64,000 nucleotides of DNA from Streptomyces sp. NBC_01788. Lineage in GTDB: Bacteria > Actinomycetota > Actinomycetes > Streptomycetales > Streptomycetaceae. The notes beneath the pieces were generated by a model that ran no database searches, had not been told where the DNA came from, and saw nothing but the letters and a program-made list of their open reading frames with translations. The stretch is taken from the NCBI RefSeq assembly GCF_035917575.1, contig NZ_CP109090.1:806001-870000 (forward strand), read 5' to 3'. The translations under genes were made by a program, and so were the position numbers. Position 1 is the first letter of the stretch, and each line of letters begins with the position of its first letter. Shown piece after piece: positions 25,552 through 33,427 of the stretch.

Positions 25552-26427
25552 TCACACCCGCTGCGGTACGACGGCCACCGGGCAGTGCGCGTGGTGCAGG
25601 AGGGTGTGAGCCGTCCGTCCGACCTGGAGGCCGAAGTGGCCCTCCCTGCGCCGTACCCCGACGATCACCAGGTCGGCGGCAGCCGACCGGTCCACGAGCA
25701 CCCGGTGCGCCGGGCCTTCGACCGTCGCGGGGCGCACTCGTACCGCCGGGTGTTCGACCTCCGGTTCGCGCAGCAGCTCCTCGAGGACGGCGGCGGCATG
25801 CTCCTCCTGCCGCCGGGCCGGCTCGTCGGCGAGCACCGGGTTGCCGACGCCCTCGTGCACGGGACGCCGCCAGGCACGTACGACGTCGAGGACGCAGCCG
25901 CGCACCTCGGCCTCGCGGAACGCGAACCGCACGGCCTCGTGCCCGGTGTCGGCGTCGCCTGCGGCGAGCAGGATCCGCTCGTGGGTGCCGGCCAGGCCCG
26001 CCAGGTCGCCGCGCACCACGACCACCGGGCAGTGCGCCCGGGCCGCAACGGCGAGGCCGACCGAACCCAGCAGCAGCCCCTTCAGCTGTCCCCGCCCGCG
26101 AGAGCCGGTGATCAGCGCGGAGGCGTTGGCGGCCTCGCCGAGCAGGGCGGTGACCGCGTCCTGCGGAAGGATCTCCGTGGACACCTTCACCCCCGGGTCG
26201 CACCGCTGGGCGCGCTCCGCGGCAAAGGCGACGACGTGCTCCGCCATCACCTGCTCCGAGGGACGTCCCCCGGTCCCCGACGGCATCGCGCCCTCGTACC
26301 GCTCCCACAGGGACGCGTACACCAGGCGCAGCGGCAGTCCGAACCGGGCGGCCTCACCCACCGCCCAGTCCACCGCTGTCAGGCTCGGGTCCGACCCGTC
26401 GACACCCACCACCAGGGGCAGTTCCAT
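25552..26427 (-). CDS. Tandem universal stress protein
   Basis: This 291-residue protein starts MELPLVVGVDGSDPSLTAV and has two UspA domains. Domain 1 has ATP-loop-like ITGSRGRGQLKGLLLGSVGL. Domain 2 (from about 146) includes RILLAAGDADTGHEAVRF and a diverged loop VGVRRREGHFGLQVGRTAH. The closing LHHAHCPVAVVPQRV is typical. I chose ATG 26427, preceded by GGTGAGG, by similarity to the other MxLPLVVGVDGS starts here. The first of the cluster's USPs; a GGGACC-type motif lies 107 bp upstream. Expected to act in starvation or hypoxia survival. Confidence 0.88.
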   Translation of the reverse strand: MELPLVVGVDGSDPSLTAVDWAVGEAARFGLPLRLVYASLWERYEGAMPSGTGGRPSEQVMAEHVVAFAAERAQRCDPGVKVSTEILPQDAVTALLGEAANASALITGSRGRGQLKGLLLGSVGLAVAARAHCPVVVVRGDLAGLAGTHERILLAAGDADTGHEAVRFAFREAEVRGCVLDVVRAWRRPVHEGVGNPVLADEPARRQEEHAAAVLEELLREPEVEHPAVRVRPATVEGPAHRVLVDRSAAADLVIVGVRRREGHFGLQVGRTAHTLLHHAHCPVAVVPQRV

Positions 26428-26533
26428 CGACCTCACCGCCTTCCACCGGGGGCTGCCGCCCTCCTGCGGCTGCTTCTGCCACCTTCACCGTCGCATCCGG
26501 CACGGCACGGCGCGAGAGCGGTCCGGTCGTTCA

Positions 26534-26551
26534 GGGGGCCGGTCGGTCCCC
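26534..26551 (-). promoter_or_regulatory. GGGACC-N4-GGCCC motif before the USP gene
   Basis: The plus strand reads GGGGGCCGGTCGGTCCCC, i.e. GGGACCGACCGGCCCC on the minus strand, 107 bp upstream of the USP start (26427) and 6 bp past the CBS stop. It matches the motifs at 29044, 29324, 35692 and 35712, suggesting a shared regulator. Confidence 0.5.
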
Positions 26552-26556
26552 TGCCG

Positions 26557-27297
26557 TCAGGTCTCGGGTCCGGTCCCCGTTCCCGTCCCCGTGGCGCGGG
26601 ACGACGGCTGCTCGTGGGCCAGATCGGGTTCCAGGAGGGGGCGGCGGCGTGGTCCCGTGAGGTCGTCGCACCGCACGTCCACCACACCGCCGACGGTGCG
26701 CGTCAGACGGACGACGAGCGGGATCAGGGAGGCGTCCGGGAGCCTGCCGGTCAGGGTGACCACGCCCTCGCGTACCGCCACGCCCACCGAGTCCGTCAGA
26801 AAACCGGCGGCGACGATCTGACGGCGCACGTCCGCGGCGATGTCCTCGTCACCGCGGAGGAACACCTTGAGCAGGTCGGAGCGGCTGACGATGCCGACGA
26901 GCACTCCGTCGTCGCCGACGACCGGGAGGCGCTTGACGCCGTGCCGGGCCATGAGGCGGGCGGCCCGGCCCAGGGTGGCGGCGGGGTGGACGGTGACGGC
27001 CGGGGTGTTCATCAGCTCCTCGGCGGTCACGGCCCGGGCCTTGGCCGAGCCCGGCCCGGCCACGGGCCGAGGCGGCCCGCCGGGCAGGTCCGGGTCGTCC
27101 TCGCGCAGCTCCTCCTTGCGCAGCAGATCGGCCTCGGAGACGACGCCGAGCACCCGGCCCCGGCCGTCCAGCACGGGCATCGCGCTGACGCCCCACTCCT
27201 CCATGGTCCGCACGATCTCCTTGAACATCGCTCCACCGGCCAGGGCGACGACGGTCGGGGTCATGACGTCGCCGACGGTGTACTGGGAACCCTGCAT
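26557..27297 (-). CDS. CBS-domain pair plus BON-domain protein
   Basis: This 246-residue cytosolic protein has two CBS motifs: residues about 9-70 (VGDVMTPTVVALAGGAMF ... VLGVVSEADLLRK) and about 95-150 (LMNTPAVTVHPAATLGRAAR ... LVGIVSRSDLLKV). CBS pairs bind adenosine nucleotides and sense energy state. The C-terminal BON domain (TDSVGVAVREGVVTLTGRLP) follows; BON modules bind membranes or hydrophobic ligands. The protein resembles HRP1 (Rv2626c) plus BON, a mycobacterial dormancy type. The start is ATG 27297, with CCGGAGGACGCC. The closest neighbour upstream is the PNPOx gene. Confidence 0.85.
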   Translation of the reverse strand: MQGSQYTVGDVMTPTVVALAGGAMFKEIVRTMEEWGVSAMPVLDGRGRVLGVVSEADLLRKEELREDDPDLPGGPPRPVAGPGSAKARAVTAEELMNTPAVTVHPAATLGRAARLMARHGVKRLPVVGDDGVLVGIVSRSDLLKVFLRGDEDIAADVRRQIVAAGFLTDSVGVAVREGVVTLTGRLPDASLIPLVVRLTRTVGGVVDVRCDDLTGPRRRPLLEPDLAHEQPSSRATGTGTGTGPET

Positions 27298-27375
27298 GGC
27301 GTCCTCCGGCGGGCTCGAAGAAGAGAGGGCTGACAAGGGGCTGACGAGGGGGGCGGGCCGAGGATCACTCGAGGG

Positions 27376-27816
27376 TCAGACGACGGAGTCCAGGCCGTAC
27401 AGGCTGCGTCCGCCGACGAGTTCACGGCCCGTGACCAGTTCCGGTTCGATACGGACGAACACCACCTGAGGCGAGGGCACCCAGGAACGCGGACCGCCGT
27501 GGAGCAGGCGCCGGTGCTCGGCCGGGTCGGCGACCACCGAGGCGGGGCCGGTGACGACGACGCTCCAGCCGGAGTGCGCGACCGCGTCCACCTCGTCGGC
27601 CTCGAAGGCGACCACCGCGCCGTCGATCGCGCGGACCAGTTCGGATGTGGCCGAGGTGCACAGCAGCACCGCGCCGTCGCCGTCCAGGGCGAAGTTGACC
27701 GGAAGCACCGCGGGCAGGGCGTGCCGCGTGTGGACGATACGGCCCACCGGCGCCCTGGCCAGCAGCCGAAGGCACTCCTGCCGCCCGAGCTCACGGAACC
27801 CGTCGTTGCGATACAT
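27376..27816 (-). CDS. Pyridoxamine 5'-phosphate oxidase-like (FMN/heme-binding) protein
   Basis: This 146-residue split-barrel protein has the PNPOx-like strand pattern: VGRIVHTRHALPAVLPVNFA and GWSVVVTGPASVVAD, then WVPSPQVVFVRIEPELVTGR. Members bind FMN, F420 or heme and are used in redox defence. The length matches the small Rv2991/Rv3369-like stress proteins seen in dormancy clusters. The start is ATG 27816; the GGAAAG upstream is 14 nt away, so the ribosome site is only moderate. Confidence 0.8.
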   Translation of the reverse strand: MYRNDGFRELGRQECLRLLARAPVGRIVHTRHALPAVLPVNFALDGDGAVLLCTSATSELVRAIDGAVVAFEADEVDAVAHSGWSVVVTGPASVVADPAEHRRLLHGGPRSWVPSPQVVFVRIEPELVTGRELVGGRSLYGLDSVV

Positions 27817-27948
27817 CAGTCATCCGTCTTTCCGCCTGGCGGAGCGCGTGCGGCCGCTCCGCACCGCGTCTCCCGCGCCTCTCCCGCACGTCCAAACCTC
27901 TCCCGCGCGTACACGCCCGTCGTCCGGCCCGTCACGTCGTCCGGCCCG

Positions 27949-29019
27949 TCAGGCCGCGGGCACCGGGACGACCTCGCGCCGCGGGCCGCCGAGCACGACC
28001 TTCAGGGCCCCCGTCTCGGCGGCGTGGGCGAAGACGTCGTAAGCCTCCTCCATGCGCTCCATCGGGAACGTGTGCGTGACGAGCTGGGAGGTGGGCAGCC
28101 GGCCGGCCGCCGCCATCCGCAGCAGGGTCGGCGTGGAGCGGGTGTCGACCAGGCCCGTGGTGATGGTGACGTTCCTGCTCCACAGGTCTTCCAGGTGCAG
28201 GGTGGCGGGCTTGCCGTGGACTCCGACGTTGGCCACGTGTCCTCCGGGCCGCACCATGCGCGTGCACAGCTCGAAGGTCTCCGGTACGCCCACCGCCTCG
28301 ACGACCACGTCGGCGCCGAGGCCTCCGGTGAGGTCCTCGACCAGTTGCTCGGGGGCCTCGCGCGCGTCGGCGACGGCCTCGGCGCCGAGCTTGCGGGCGG
28401 CCTCCAGACGGGCGGCGGCCAGGTCCACCGCGATGATCCGCTCGGGCGCGAACAGCCGGGCGGTGGCGATCGCCGCGAGTCCGACGGGCCCGGCGCCGAC
28501 CACGACCACGGTGTCCCCGGGGCGTACCCGCCCGTTGAGCACTCCGACCTCGTAGGCGGTGGGGAAGACATCGGCCAGCAGCACGGCTTCCACGTCGGTC
28601 ACCGCGGCGGGCAGCGGATGGACGGAGAGGTCCGCGAAGGGCACCCGGACGAACTCCGCCTGGGTGCCGTCGACCAGGTGGCCCAGGATCCAGCCCCCGC
28701 CGCCGCGGCACTGGCTGTACATGGCCTCGCGGCAGAAGCGGCACCGGCCGCAGGCGGTGACGCAGGAGACGAGGACGCGGTCGCCGGGCCGTACGCTGCC
28801 CACCTCGGCGCCGACCTCGACGATCTCGCCGACGGCCTCGTGCCCCAGCACCGTGCCGGGGCGGACCTCGGGCACGTCGCCCCTGAGGATGTGCAGGTCG
28901 GTCCCGCAGATGGTCACGGCGTCGACGCGGACCACGGCGTCGGTGGCCTCGTCGAGGTCCGGGTCGGGGACCTCGTCCCAGGCGGACTGCCCGGGGCCTT
29001 GGAAGACGTAGCCTTTCAT
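27949..29019 (-). CDS. Zinc-dependent alcohol dehydrogenase (threonine/formaldehyde-dehydrogenase-like)
   Basis: This 356-residue MDR enzyme has the catalytic-zinc Cys in TICGTDLHI, the second ligand region LGHEAVGEIVEVG (His-Glu), the four-Cys structural zinc lobe CGRCRFCREAMYSQC and a Rossmann motif VVVVGAGPVGLAAI. The NAD(P) binding loop is intact, so it should be active. It oxidises alcohols, threonine or formaldehyde-glutathione-type substrates in the cytoplasm; the exact one is open. The start is ATG 29019 with GAGGGTGAGG upstream. It is the second of two ADHs in the stress cluster. Confidence 0.88.
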   Translation of the reverse strand: MKGYVFQGPGQSAWDEVPDPDLDEATDAVVRVDAVTICGTDLHILRGDVPEVRPGTVLGHEAVGEIVEVGAEVGSVRPGDRVLVSCVTACGRCRFCREAMYSQCRGGGGWILGHLVDGTQAEFVRVPFADLSVHPLPAAVTDVEAVLLADVFPTAYEVGVLNGRVRPGDTVVVVGAGPVGLAAIATARLFAPERIIAVDLAAARLEAARKLGAEAVADAREAPEQLVEDLTGGLGADVVVEAVGVPETFELCTRMVRPGGHVANVGVHGKPATLHLEDLWSRNVTITTGLVDTRSTPTLLRMAAAGRLPTSQLVTHTFPMERMEEAYDVFAHAAETGALKVVLGGPRREVVPVPAA

Positions 29020-29043
29020 GCCGAACCTCACCCTCTTCGCTCC

Positions 29044-29058
29044 GGGACCGGTGGCCTT
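29044..29058. promoter_or_regulatory. GGGACC-N3/4-GGCC motif before the alcohol dehydrogenase
   Basis: GGGACCGGTGGCCTT lies 25 bp upstream of the ADH start (29019). It is close to the consensus shared with 26534, 29324, 35692 and 35712, but its spacer is one base shorter (N3 counted between GGGACC and GGCC). It is followed by repeats of the related GGCCGATCGAACGGCCTT. Confidence 0.4.
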
Positions 29059-29323
29059 CACGGACGGACGGCCGATCGAACGGCCTTCACGGTCGGACCG
29101 TCTTCCCGGTCGGTCGGCCTTCTTGATCGGTCGGCCGGGAGCCCGCGGCCGGTGGGCGCGGGCCGCGCTCGGCGCGGCACCGGAACCCGGACCGGGACCG
29201 CCCACGTCTTCAGCTTCTCCGACGACCGGGGGTTCCGCATGGGCCGGTCGGCCCCATCGGCCGCCCGCGAGGGCGCGTACCCGCGGTGCAGGGGCGCCCA
29301 CGGGTTCCTCTGCCGTCCCCGAG

Positions 29324-29342
29324 GGGACCGAACGGCCCTTCC
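29324..29342 (+). promoter_or_regulatory. GGGACCGAACGGCCC motif before the STAS gene
   Basis: GGGACCGAACGGCCCTTCC lies 33-51 bp upstream of the STAS ATG (29375). This is the best match to the shared motif and is placed like an activator site near a -35 box. Confidence 0.55.
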
Positions 29343-29374
29343 GCGCACCCGGCCGGACCGGCTTGGCTGGCGGC

Positions 29375-29773
29375 ATGTCCGAACGTCCCACCGGGCCCGC
29401 CGACAGCCATGCGGAATGCACCGTCGGCACCACGACCGTCGTGACACTGAACGGCGACGTCGACCTGGTCACGAGGCTGTCCCTCGCCGCGCGCCTCGAC
29501 ACGCTGACCGACGGGCCCCGGCCGGATCTGGTGCTCGACCTGCGGCCGGTGCCTTTCATCGACTGCGCCGGGCTCGGTCTGCTGTGCCGGGTCCGCAACC
29601 GTGTCACGGCACGCGGCGGCCGGCTGCGGCTGGTCAGTGGCAGTTCTTCCTTCCGGCGGATCCTGCGGCACACCGGCCTGACCGGTGTCTTCCAGGTGCT
29701 GCCGGAGTTCGGGGAGTCCCCGGGCGCCGGGCCGATCCCCCGGCAGGGGGTGGTCGCCGCGGGACCGGGATGA
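29375..29773 (+). CDS. STAS-domain anti-sigma factor antagonist
   Basis: This 132-residue STAS protein has the conserved phosphorylation-loop neighbourhood FIDCAGLGLLCRVRNRV, with Asp-Cys at the site where anti-anti-sigma factors carry a phosphorylatable Ser (D-S-S/A). The usual Ser is Cys here, so classic SpoIIAA-type phosphorylation may not happen. The nearby VTLNGDVDLVTRLSL and LRLVSGSSSFRRIL fit the fold. It acts in the cytoplasm and regulates a sigma factor or similar partner. The start is ATG 29375; the site before it (GGCTTGGCTGGCGGC) is weak. Confidence 0.8.
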   Translation: MSERPTGPADSHAECTVGTTTVVTLNGDVDLVTRLSLAARLDTLTDGPRPDLVLDLRPVPFIDCAGLGLLCRVRNRVTARGGRLRLVSGSSSFRRILRHTGLTGVFQVLPEFGESPGAGPIPRQGVVAAGPG

Positions 29774-29792
29774 CACACACGCCGAGAACATC

Positions 29793-30332
29793 GTGGTCGG
29801 CGATGTGGTCGCCGGTACGGCGGCGGGGCGCGCTGCGGGCCGGGAGCTCGCCCGGCAGCGCGCCGACCGGCAGCCGGTGCGGGCCGTGCTGCTCACGGCC
29901 GCCCCGGAGACCGCGTCGACGGGTGACGCGACCTGCCGGGCACCGGCGAAGGTCCGCCGGACCGGCCCCGACGGCACCACCCGCACCAGGCAGGTCCTGG
30001 TGAGCACGGACCTGCCCACCGGCGCGGCGATCACCGTCCGGCAGGACGGCCGGGGCTTCCTGGCCGCCCTGTTCGGGGCCGCGGCGGCGCTCGCCCTCGG
30101 CGGGCCGGCCCACGGGACGACGGCTCTGGTCCGCCGGCGGCTGGACCGGCGCCGCTACGAGTTGCGGGCGCGGAGTGGGACCTCGTCGGCCCGCGCCGGG
30201 ACCGGACGACGAGCCGACCCGCCAGGACGGCGCGACCCGCCCCGGAGGCGGGCGCACGCCGGAAGCGTTCGAATGGATGCGAGGCGGTTTGCCGCCGCGC
30301 CGCCGGTAGAACGTACGAGGAGGTGGCGGCGC
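29793..30332 (+). pseudogene. Rv1733c-family membrane protein remnant
   Basis: The frame beginning near GTG 29793 reads VVGDVVAGTAAGRAAGRELA, then RQRADRQPVRAVLLTAAPE, a basic/hydrophobic region (FLAALFGAAAALALGGPA) and RRRLDRRRYELRARSG. This resembles the C-terminal part of Rv1733c-type proteins, which have an N-terminal membrane helix, an extracytoplasmic domain and a second helix. The first helix is absent, no ribosome site is seen and the frame runs on without a stop into the next gene. I read it as a decayed fragment of a dormancy-linked gene. It could instead be a real, shortened form. Where it ends is arbitrary. Confidence 0.45.
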
Positions 30333-31682
30333 ATGCGCTACGAGAACCGCGCGGACGCCGGACGGCGCCTGGCCCGGTGCCTGGAGTTCCTGCGAGACGA
30401 GGACGTGGTGGTGCTCGCAGTGCCAAGGGGCGGCGTCCCGGTGGCCTTCGAGGTGGCCCGGCACCTGGGCGCCCCGCTCGACCTGGCCGTGGTGCGCAAG
30501 CTGCGCGTGCCCTGGCAGCCAGACCTCGGATTCGGCGCCCTCGGTGAGAACGGCGTACGCGTCATCGACCGGGCCGTCCTGAGCGAGAGCGGCCTCGATC
30601 CCCCCGGGCGGGAAACCGTCGAACGCGCCGAGCGCGCCGAACTGGAGCGCCGGCTGCGGCACTTGCGCGACGACCACCCGCCACTGCCCGTGGCCGGGCG
30701 GACCGCGCTCGTCGTGGACGACTCGCTGTCGACCGGCGCCGCCGCGGAGGCCGCCTGCCGGGTGGCCCGGACCCGCGGCGCCGGGCAGGTGGTCCTCGCG
30801 GTCCCGGTCGGACCGGAGGCTGCACTGCCGCATCTGCGCACGGTGGCCGACCGGGTCGTCTGCCTCCAGCCGCTGCGCCACCTCGGTTCGGCCGGCGCCT
30901 GGTACACGGACTTCGGGCGCGTCACCGACGCCGAGGTCGCCACGCTGCTCGCCGAGACCCGGCCGGCCACCGCGATCGCCACGAACGCCGCCGGACCGCT
31001 CCCCGAGCCTCCCTCGGCAGCCCCCTCGCCTGACCAGGAGGTGGAGGTGCCGGCCGGTCCGGTGCGCCTGGCCGCCCGGCTCGCCCTGCCGCCGACCCCG
31101 CCGGTGGCGGTGGCCTACGCCCTCAGCGGCGGCAGCGGCCGGCACCGCCCGCCGCACCAGCGCGTCGCCGCCGTCCTGCGCCGGGCGGGCCTGGGCACGC
31201 TGCTGATCGACCTGCTCACCGAGGACGAGGAGCGCACCCCGCACAACGCCTTCGACATCGTGCTGCTGGCCCGGCGCCTGCGGGCCGCCACCGACTGGCT
31301 GCGCCGCGAGACCGGCCTGCCCGTCAGTCACTGCGCGGCCGGTACGGGCGCCGGCGCGGCGGTGGAGGCCGCGGCGGGCGACGACATCCGTGCCGTGGTG
31401 TGCCTCGGCGGCCGCCCCGACCTGGCCCAGCCCTCGGCGCTGGCCCGGGTGCGCGCCCCCTGCCTGTTCGTCGTCGGCGCCCAGGACACACGGCTCCTCG
31501 GCCTCAACCGGCTCGCGGCGGACTGGATGTGCTGCGACCACCGCGTCGTCCCCGTCCCCGGCGCCACCGACCTGTTCTCCGCGCCGGACACGGTGGAGAC
31601 GGCGGCGGAGCTGGCCAGGGACTGGTTCACCGCCCATCACGCCCGGCCGGAGGGGGCGGCGAGGCCCCTGACGTCGGCGTGA
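30333..31682 (+). CDS. Phosphoribosyltransferase fused to an alpha/beta-hydrolase-like domain
   Basis: This 449-residue protein has a type I phosphoribosyltransferase domain (residues 1-215) with the PRPP motif ALVVDDSLSTGAAAEAA. Then comes a dienelactone-hydrolase-like domain (PVAVAYALSGGSGRHRPPH, GTLLIDLLTEDEERTPHN, CLFVVGAQDTRLLGLNRL). The nucleophile elbow normally reads G-x-S-x-G; here it is CAAGTGAG, so the catalytic Ser is missing and the hydrolase half may be inactive. The start at ATG 30333 has ACGAGGAGGTGG. This fusion type is found near DosR-like genes (Rv0571c, Rv2030c). The substrate base is unknown. Confidence 0.8.
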   Translation: MRYENRADAGRRLARCLEFLRDEDVVVLAVPRGGVPVAFEVARHLGAPLDLAVVRKLRVPWQPDLGFGALGENGVRVIDRAVLSESGLDPPGRETVERAERAELERRLRHLRDDHPPLPVAGRTALVVDDSLSTGAAAEAACRVARTRGAGQVVLAVPVGPEAALPHLRTVADRVVCLQPLRHLGSAGAWYTDFGRVTDAEVATLLAETRPATAIATNAAGPLPEPPSAAPSPDQEVEVPAGPVRLAARLALPPTPPVAVAYALSGGSGRHRPPHQRVAAVLRRAGLGTLLIDLLTEDEERTPHNAFDIVLLARRLRAATDWLRRETGLPVSHCAAGTGAGAAVEAAAGDDIRAVVCLGGRPDLAQPSALARVRAPCLFVVGAQDTRLLGLNRLAADWMCCDHRVVPVPGATDLFSAPDTVETAAELARDWFTAHHARPEGAARPLTSA

Positions 31683-31749
31683 GCGGCGCCCGTCGTCCGC
31701 GCGGCCGCCCGGGTGCGCCCACGCCCGCCGGAAAGTACGGTGTCCTGCT

Positions 31750-32553
31750 GTGAAGGCCGACAACGGGGCGGCGCTGCCGCGCAAGACCTACGAGAGCGAA
31801 CTCCTGCGCCTTCAGACGGAGTTGGCCAAGCTCCAGGAGTGGGTGCGGACCACCGGGGCCCGGCTGGTCGTGGTGTTCGAGGGGCGGGACGCGGCCGGCA
31901 AGGGCGGCACCATCAAGCGGGTGACCGAGCACCTCAACCCGCGCATCGCCCGGATCGTGGCACTGCCCGCGCCGACCGAGCGCCAGCGCACCCAGTGGTA
32001 CTTCCAGCGGTACGTCGAGCAGTTGCCGGCCGCCGGGGAGATCGTGCTGTTCGACCGGTCCTGGTACAACCGGGCCGGGGTCGAGCACGTGATGGGCTTC
32101 TGCACCAAGGAGGAGCATCAGCGGTTCCTGCGCCAGTGCCCCATCTTCGAGCGGATGCTGGTGGAGGACGGAGTCCTGCTGCGCAAGTACTGGTTCTCGG
32201 TGAGCGACGCCGTCCAGCAGGAACGTTTCCGGCGCCGTCTGGAGGACCCGCTGCGACGCTGGAAGCTGTCGCCGATGGATCTGGAGTCCATCACGCACTG
32301 GGAGGCGTACTCGCGGGCCAAGGACGAGATGATGGTGCACACGGACATCTCCGAGGCCCCGTGGTACGTCGTGGAGAGCGACGACAAGCGCCGCGCCCGG
32401 CTGAACATGATCGCCCATCTGCTCAGCACCATGCCGTACCACGAGGTCTCACCGACGGCGCTGCGACTGCCCGAGCGGCCGGCGCCGACCGGCTACGAGC
32501 GGCCGCCGCGCGATCTTCAGACCTACGTCCCCGACCGCACGGCAGACCTTTGA
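31750..32553 (+). CDS. ppk2: Polyphosphate kinase 2 (PPK2)
   Basis: This 267-residue enzyme transfers phosphate between polyphosphate and nucleotides. It has the P-loop-like motif FEGRDAAGKGGTIKRV, the lid/Walker B region EIVLFDRSWYNRAGVEHVMG and the downstream WKLSPMDLESITHWEAYSRAK, all characteristic of PPK2 class. The length is typical of one-domain PPK2. It likely regenerates ATP or GTP in starvation. GTG 31750 has only a weak GGAAAG site 15 nt upstream, so the start is tentative. Its stop is 2 bp before the converging USP gene. Confidence 0.92.
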   Translation: MKADNGAALPRKTYESELLRLQTELAKLQEWVRTTGARLVVVFEGRDAAGKGGTIKRVTEHLNPRIARIVALPAPTERQRTQWYFQRYVEQLPAAGEIVLFDRSWYNRAGVEHVMGFCTKEEHQRFLRQCPIFERMLVEDGVLLRKYWFSVSDAVQQERFRRRLEDPLRRWKLSPMDLESITHWEAYSRAKDEMMVHTDISEAPWYVVESDDKRRARLNMIAHLLSTMPYHEVSPTALRLPERPAPTGYERPPRDLQTYVPDRTADL

Positions 32554-32555
32554 CC

Positions 32556-33422
32556 TCAGGCCCGTTCGGGCACCACGGCCACCGGGCAGGCCGAGTGGTG
32601 CAGGGCGGTGTGGGCGACCCGGCCGAGCTGGAGCCCGAACCGTCCGGACCGGCGCCGGGTTCCGACCACGAGCAGGTCCGCGCCCGGCGAGGCATCCAGC
32701 AGTACCCGGCGGGCGGTTCCCTCCGCGGTGCGCCGGCGCACCTTCACCTCCGGCGGCACGTCCCGCAGCGCCGACTCCAGGGCGTCGACGGCCCGCTCCT
32801 CGTACACCCGCTCGGGCTCCCCGCCGATCAGCGGATGGTCGAAGGCCTCGTGCGCGGGGCACCGCCAGGCCCGTACGGCCTCCAGTTCGGCCGCGCGGCG
32901 CAGGGCCTCCTCGGCGGCGAAGCGCACCGCCGCCCCCGACCGGTCCCCGACGCCGACGACGACACGGCCGTGCACGGGGACGCGGGCCTGGTTGTCGTGG
33001 CTGCCGCGGATCACGAACACCGGGCAGTCGGCGTGCGCGGCCACCCACAGGCTGACGGAGCCCAGCAGCAGATCGACGACCGGGCTGCGGCCGCGGGCGC
33101 CCACGACCAGGGCGGAGGCGTTCTTGCCCTCCCGCACCAGCGCGTACTCGGGCGCCTCGGGCAGCGCGGCCCTGCTGATCGGCAGGCCGGGATGGCGGGC
33201 GCGGGCGCGCCGGGCGGCGGCCGCGACCACCTCCTCGGCCTCCACCTGGCCGTCCGGCTTGCCGAGTTCGCGTGCGAGCGCGGCGCCCTCGTAGCGCTCC
33301 CAGAGCGAGGCGTAGACGACCCGCAGCGGCACCGCGCGCAGGGCGGCCTCGTCGGCGGCCCAGTCGGCGGCCCGCAGGCTGGATTCGGAACCGTCGACTC
33401 CGACGACCAGCGGCAGATCCAT
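32556..33422 (-). CDS. Tandem universal stress protein
   Basis: This 288-residue protein begins MDLPLVVGVDGSESSLRAADWA. Two UspA domains are present: domain 1 with VGARGRSPVVDLLLGSVSLW and domain 2 with VGTRRRSGRFGLQLGRVAHTA. It ends LHHSACPVAVVPERA. The start at ATG 33422 follows GGGAGGCTGAGGACC. It is co-directional with the ADH just upstream (5-bp gap), so they may be co-transcribed. It is 3 bp from the converging PPK2 stop. Confidence 0.88.
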   Translation of the reverse strand: MDLPLVVGVDGSESSLRAADWAADEAALRAVPLRVVYASLWERYEGAALARELGKPDGQVEAEEVVAAAARRARARHPGLPISRAALPEAPEYALVREGKNASALVVGARGRSPVVDLLLGSVSLWVAAHADCPVFVIRGSHDNQARVPVHGRVVVGVGDRSGAAVRFAAEEALRRAAELEAVRAWRCPAHEAFDHPLIGGEPERVYEERAVDALESALRDVPPEVKVRRRTAEGTARRVLLDASPGADLLVVGTRRRSGRFGLQLGRVAHTALHHSACPVAVVPERA

Positions 33423-33427
33423 GGTCC

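Larger units (their letters stand above)
29020..29374. other. Divergent promoter region of ADH and STAS genes
   Basis: This 355-bp stretch has no credible gene. It holds two GGGACC-type motifs, at 29044 and 29324, and a repetitive patch near 29060-29140 with GGTCGGxCxxTCTTCCCGGTCGG-like units. The second motif is 33 bp before the STAS start. Confidence 0.5.

Noticed and set aside
29770..30003. ATG at 29770 overlapping the STAS stop by four bases (ATGA)
   Set aside because: This frame gives a Trp/Arg/Pro/Ser-rich product, while the Rv1733c-like reading is in another frame. The overlap is probably by chance.
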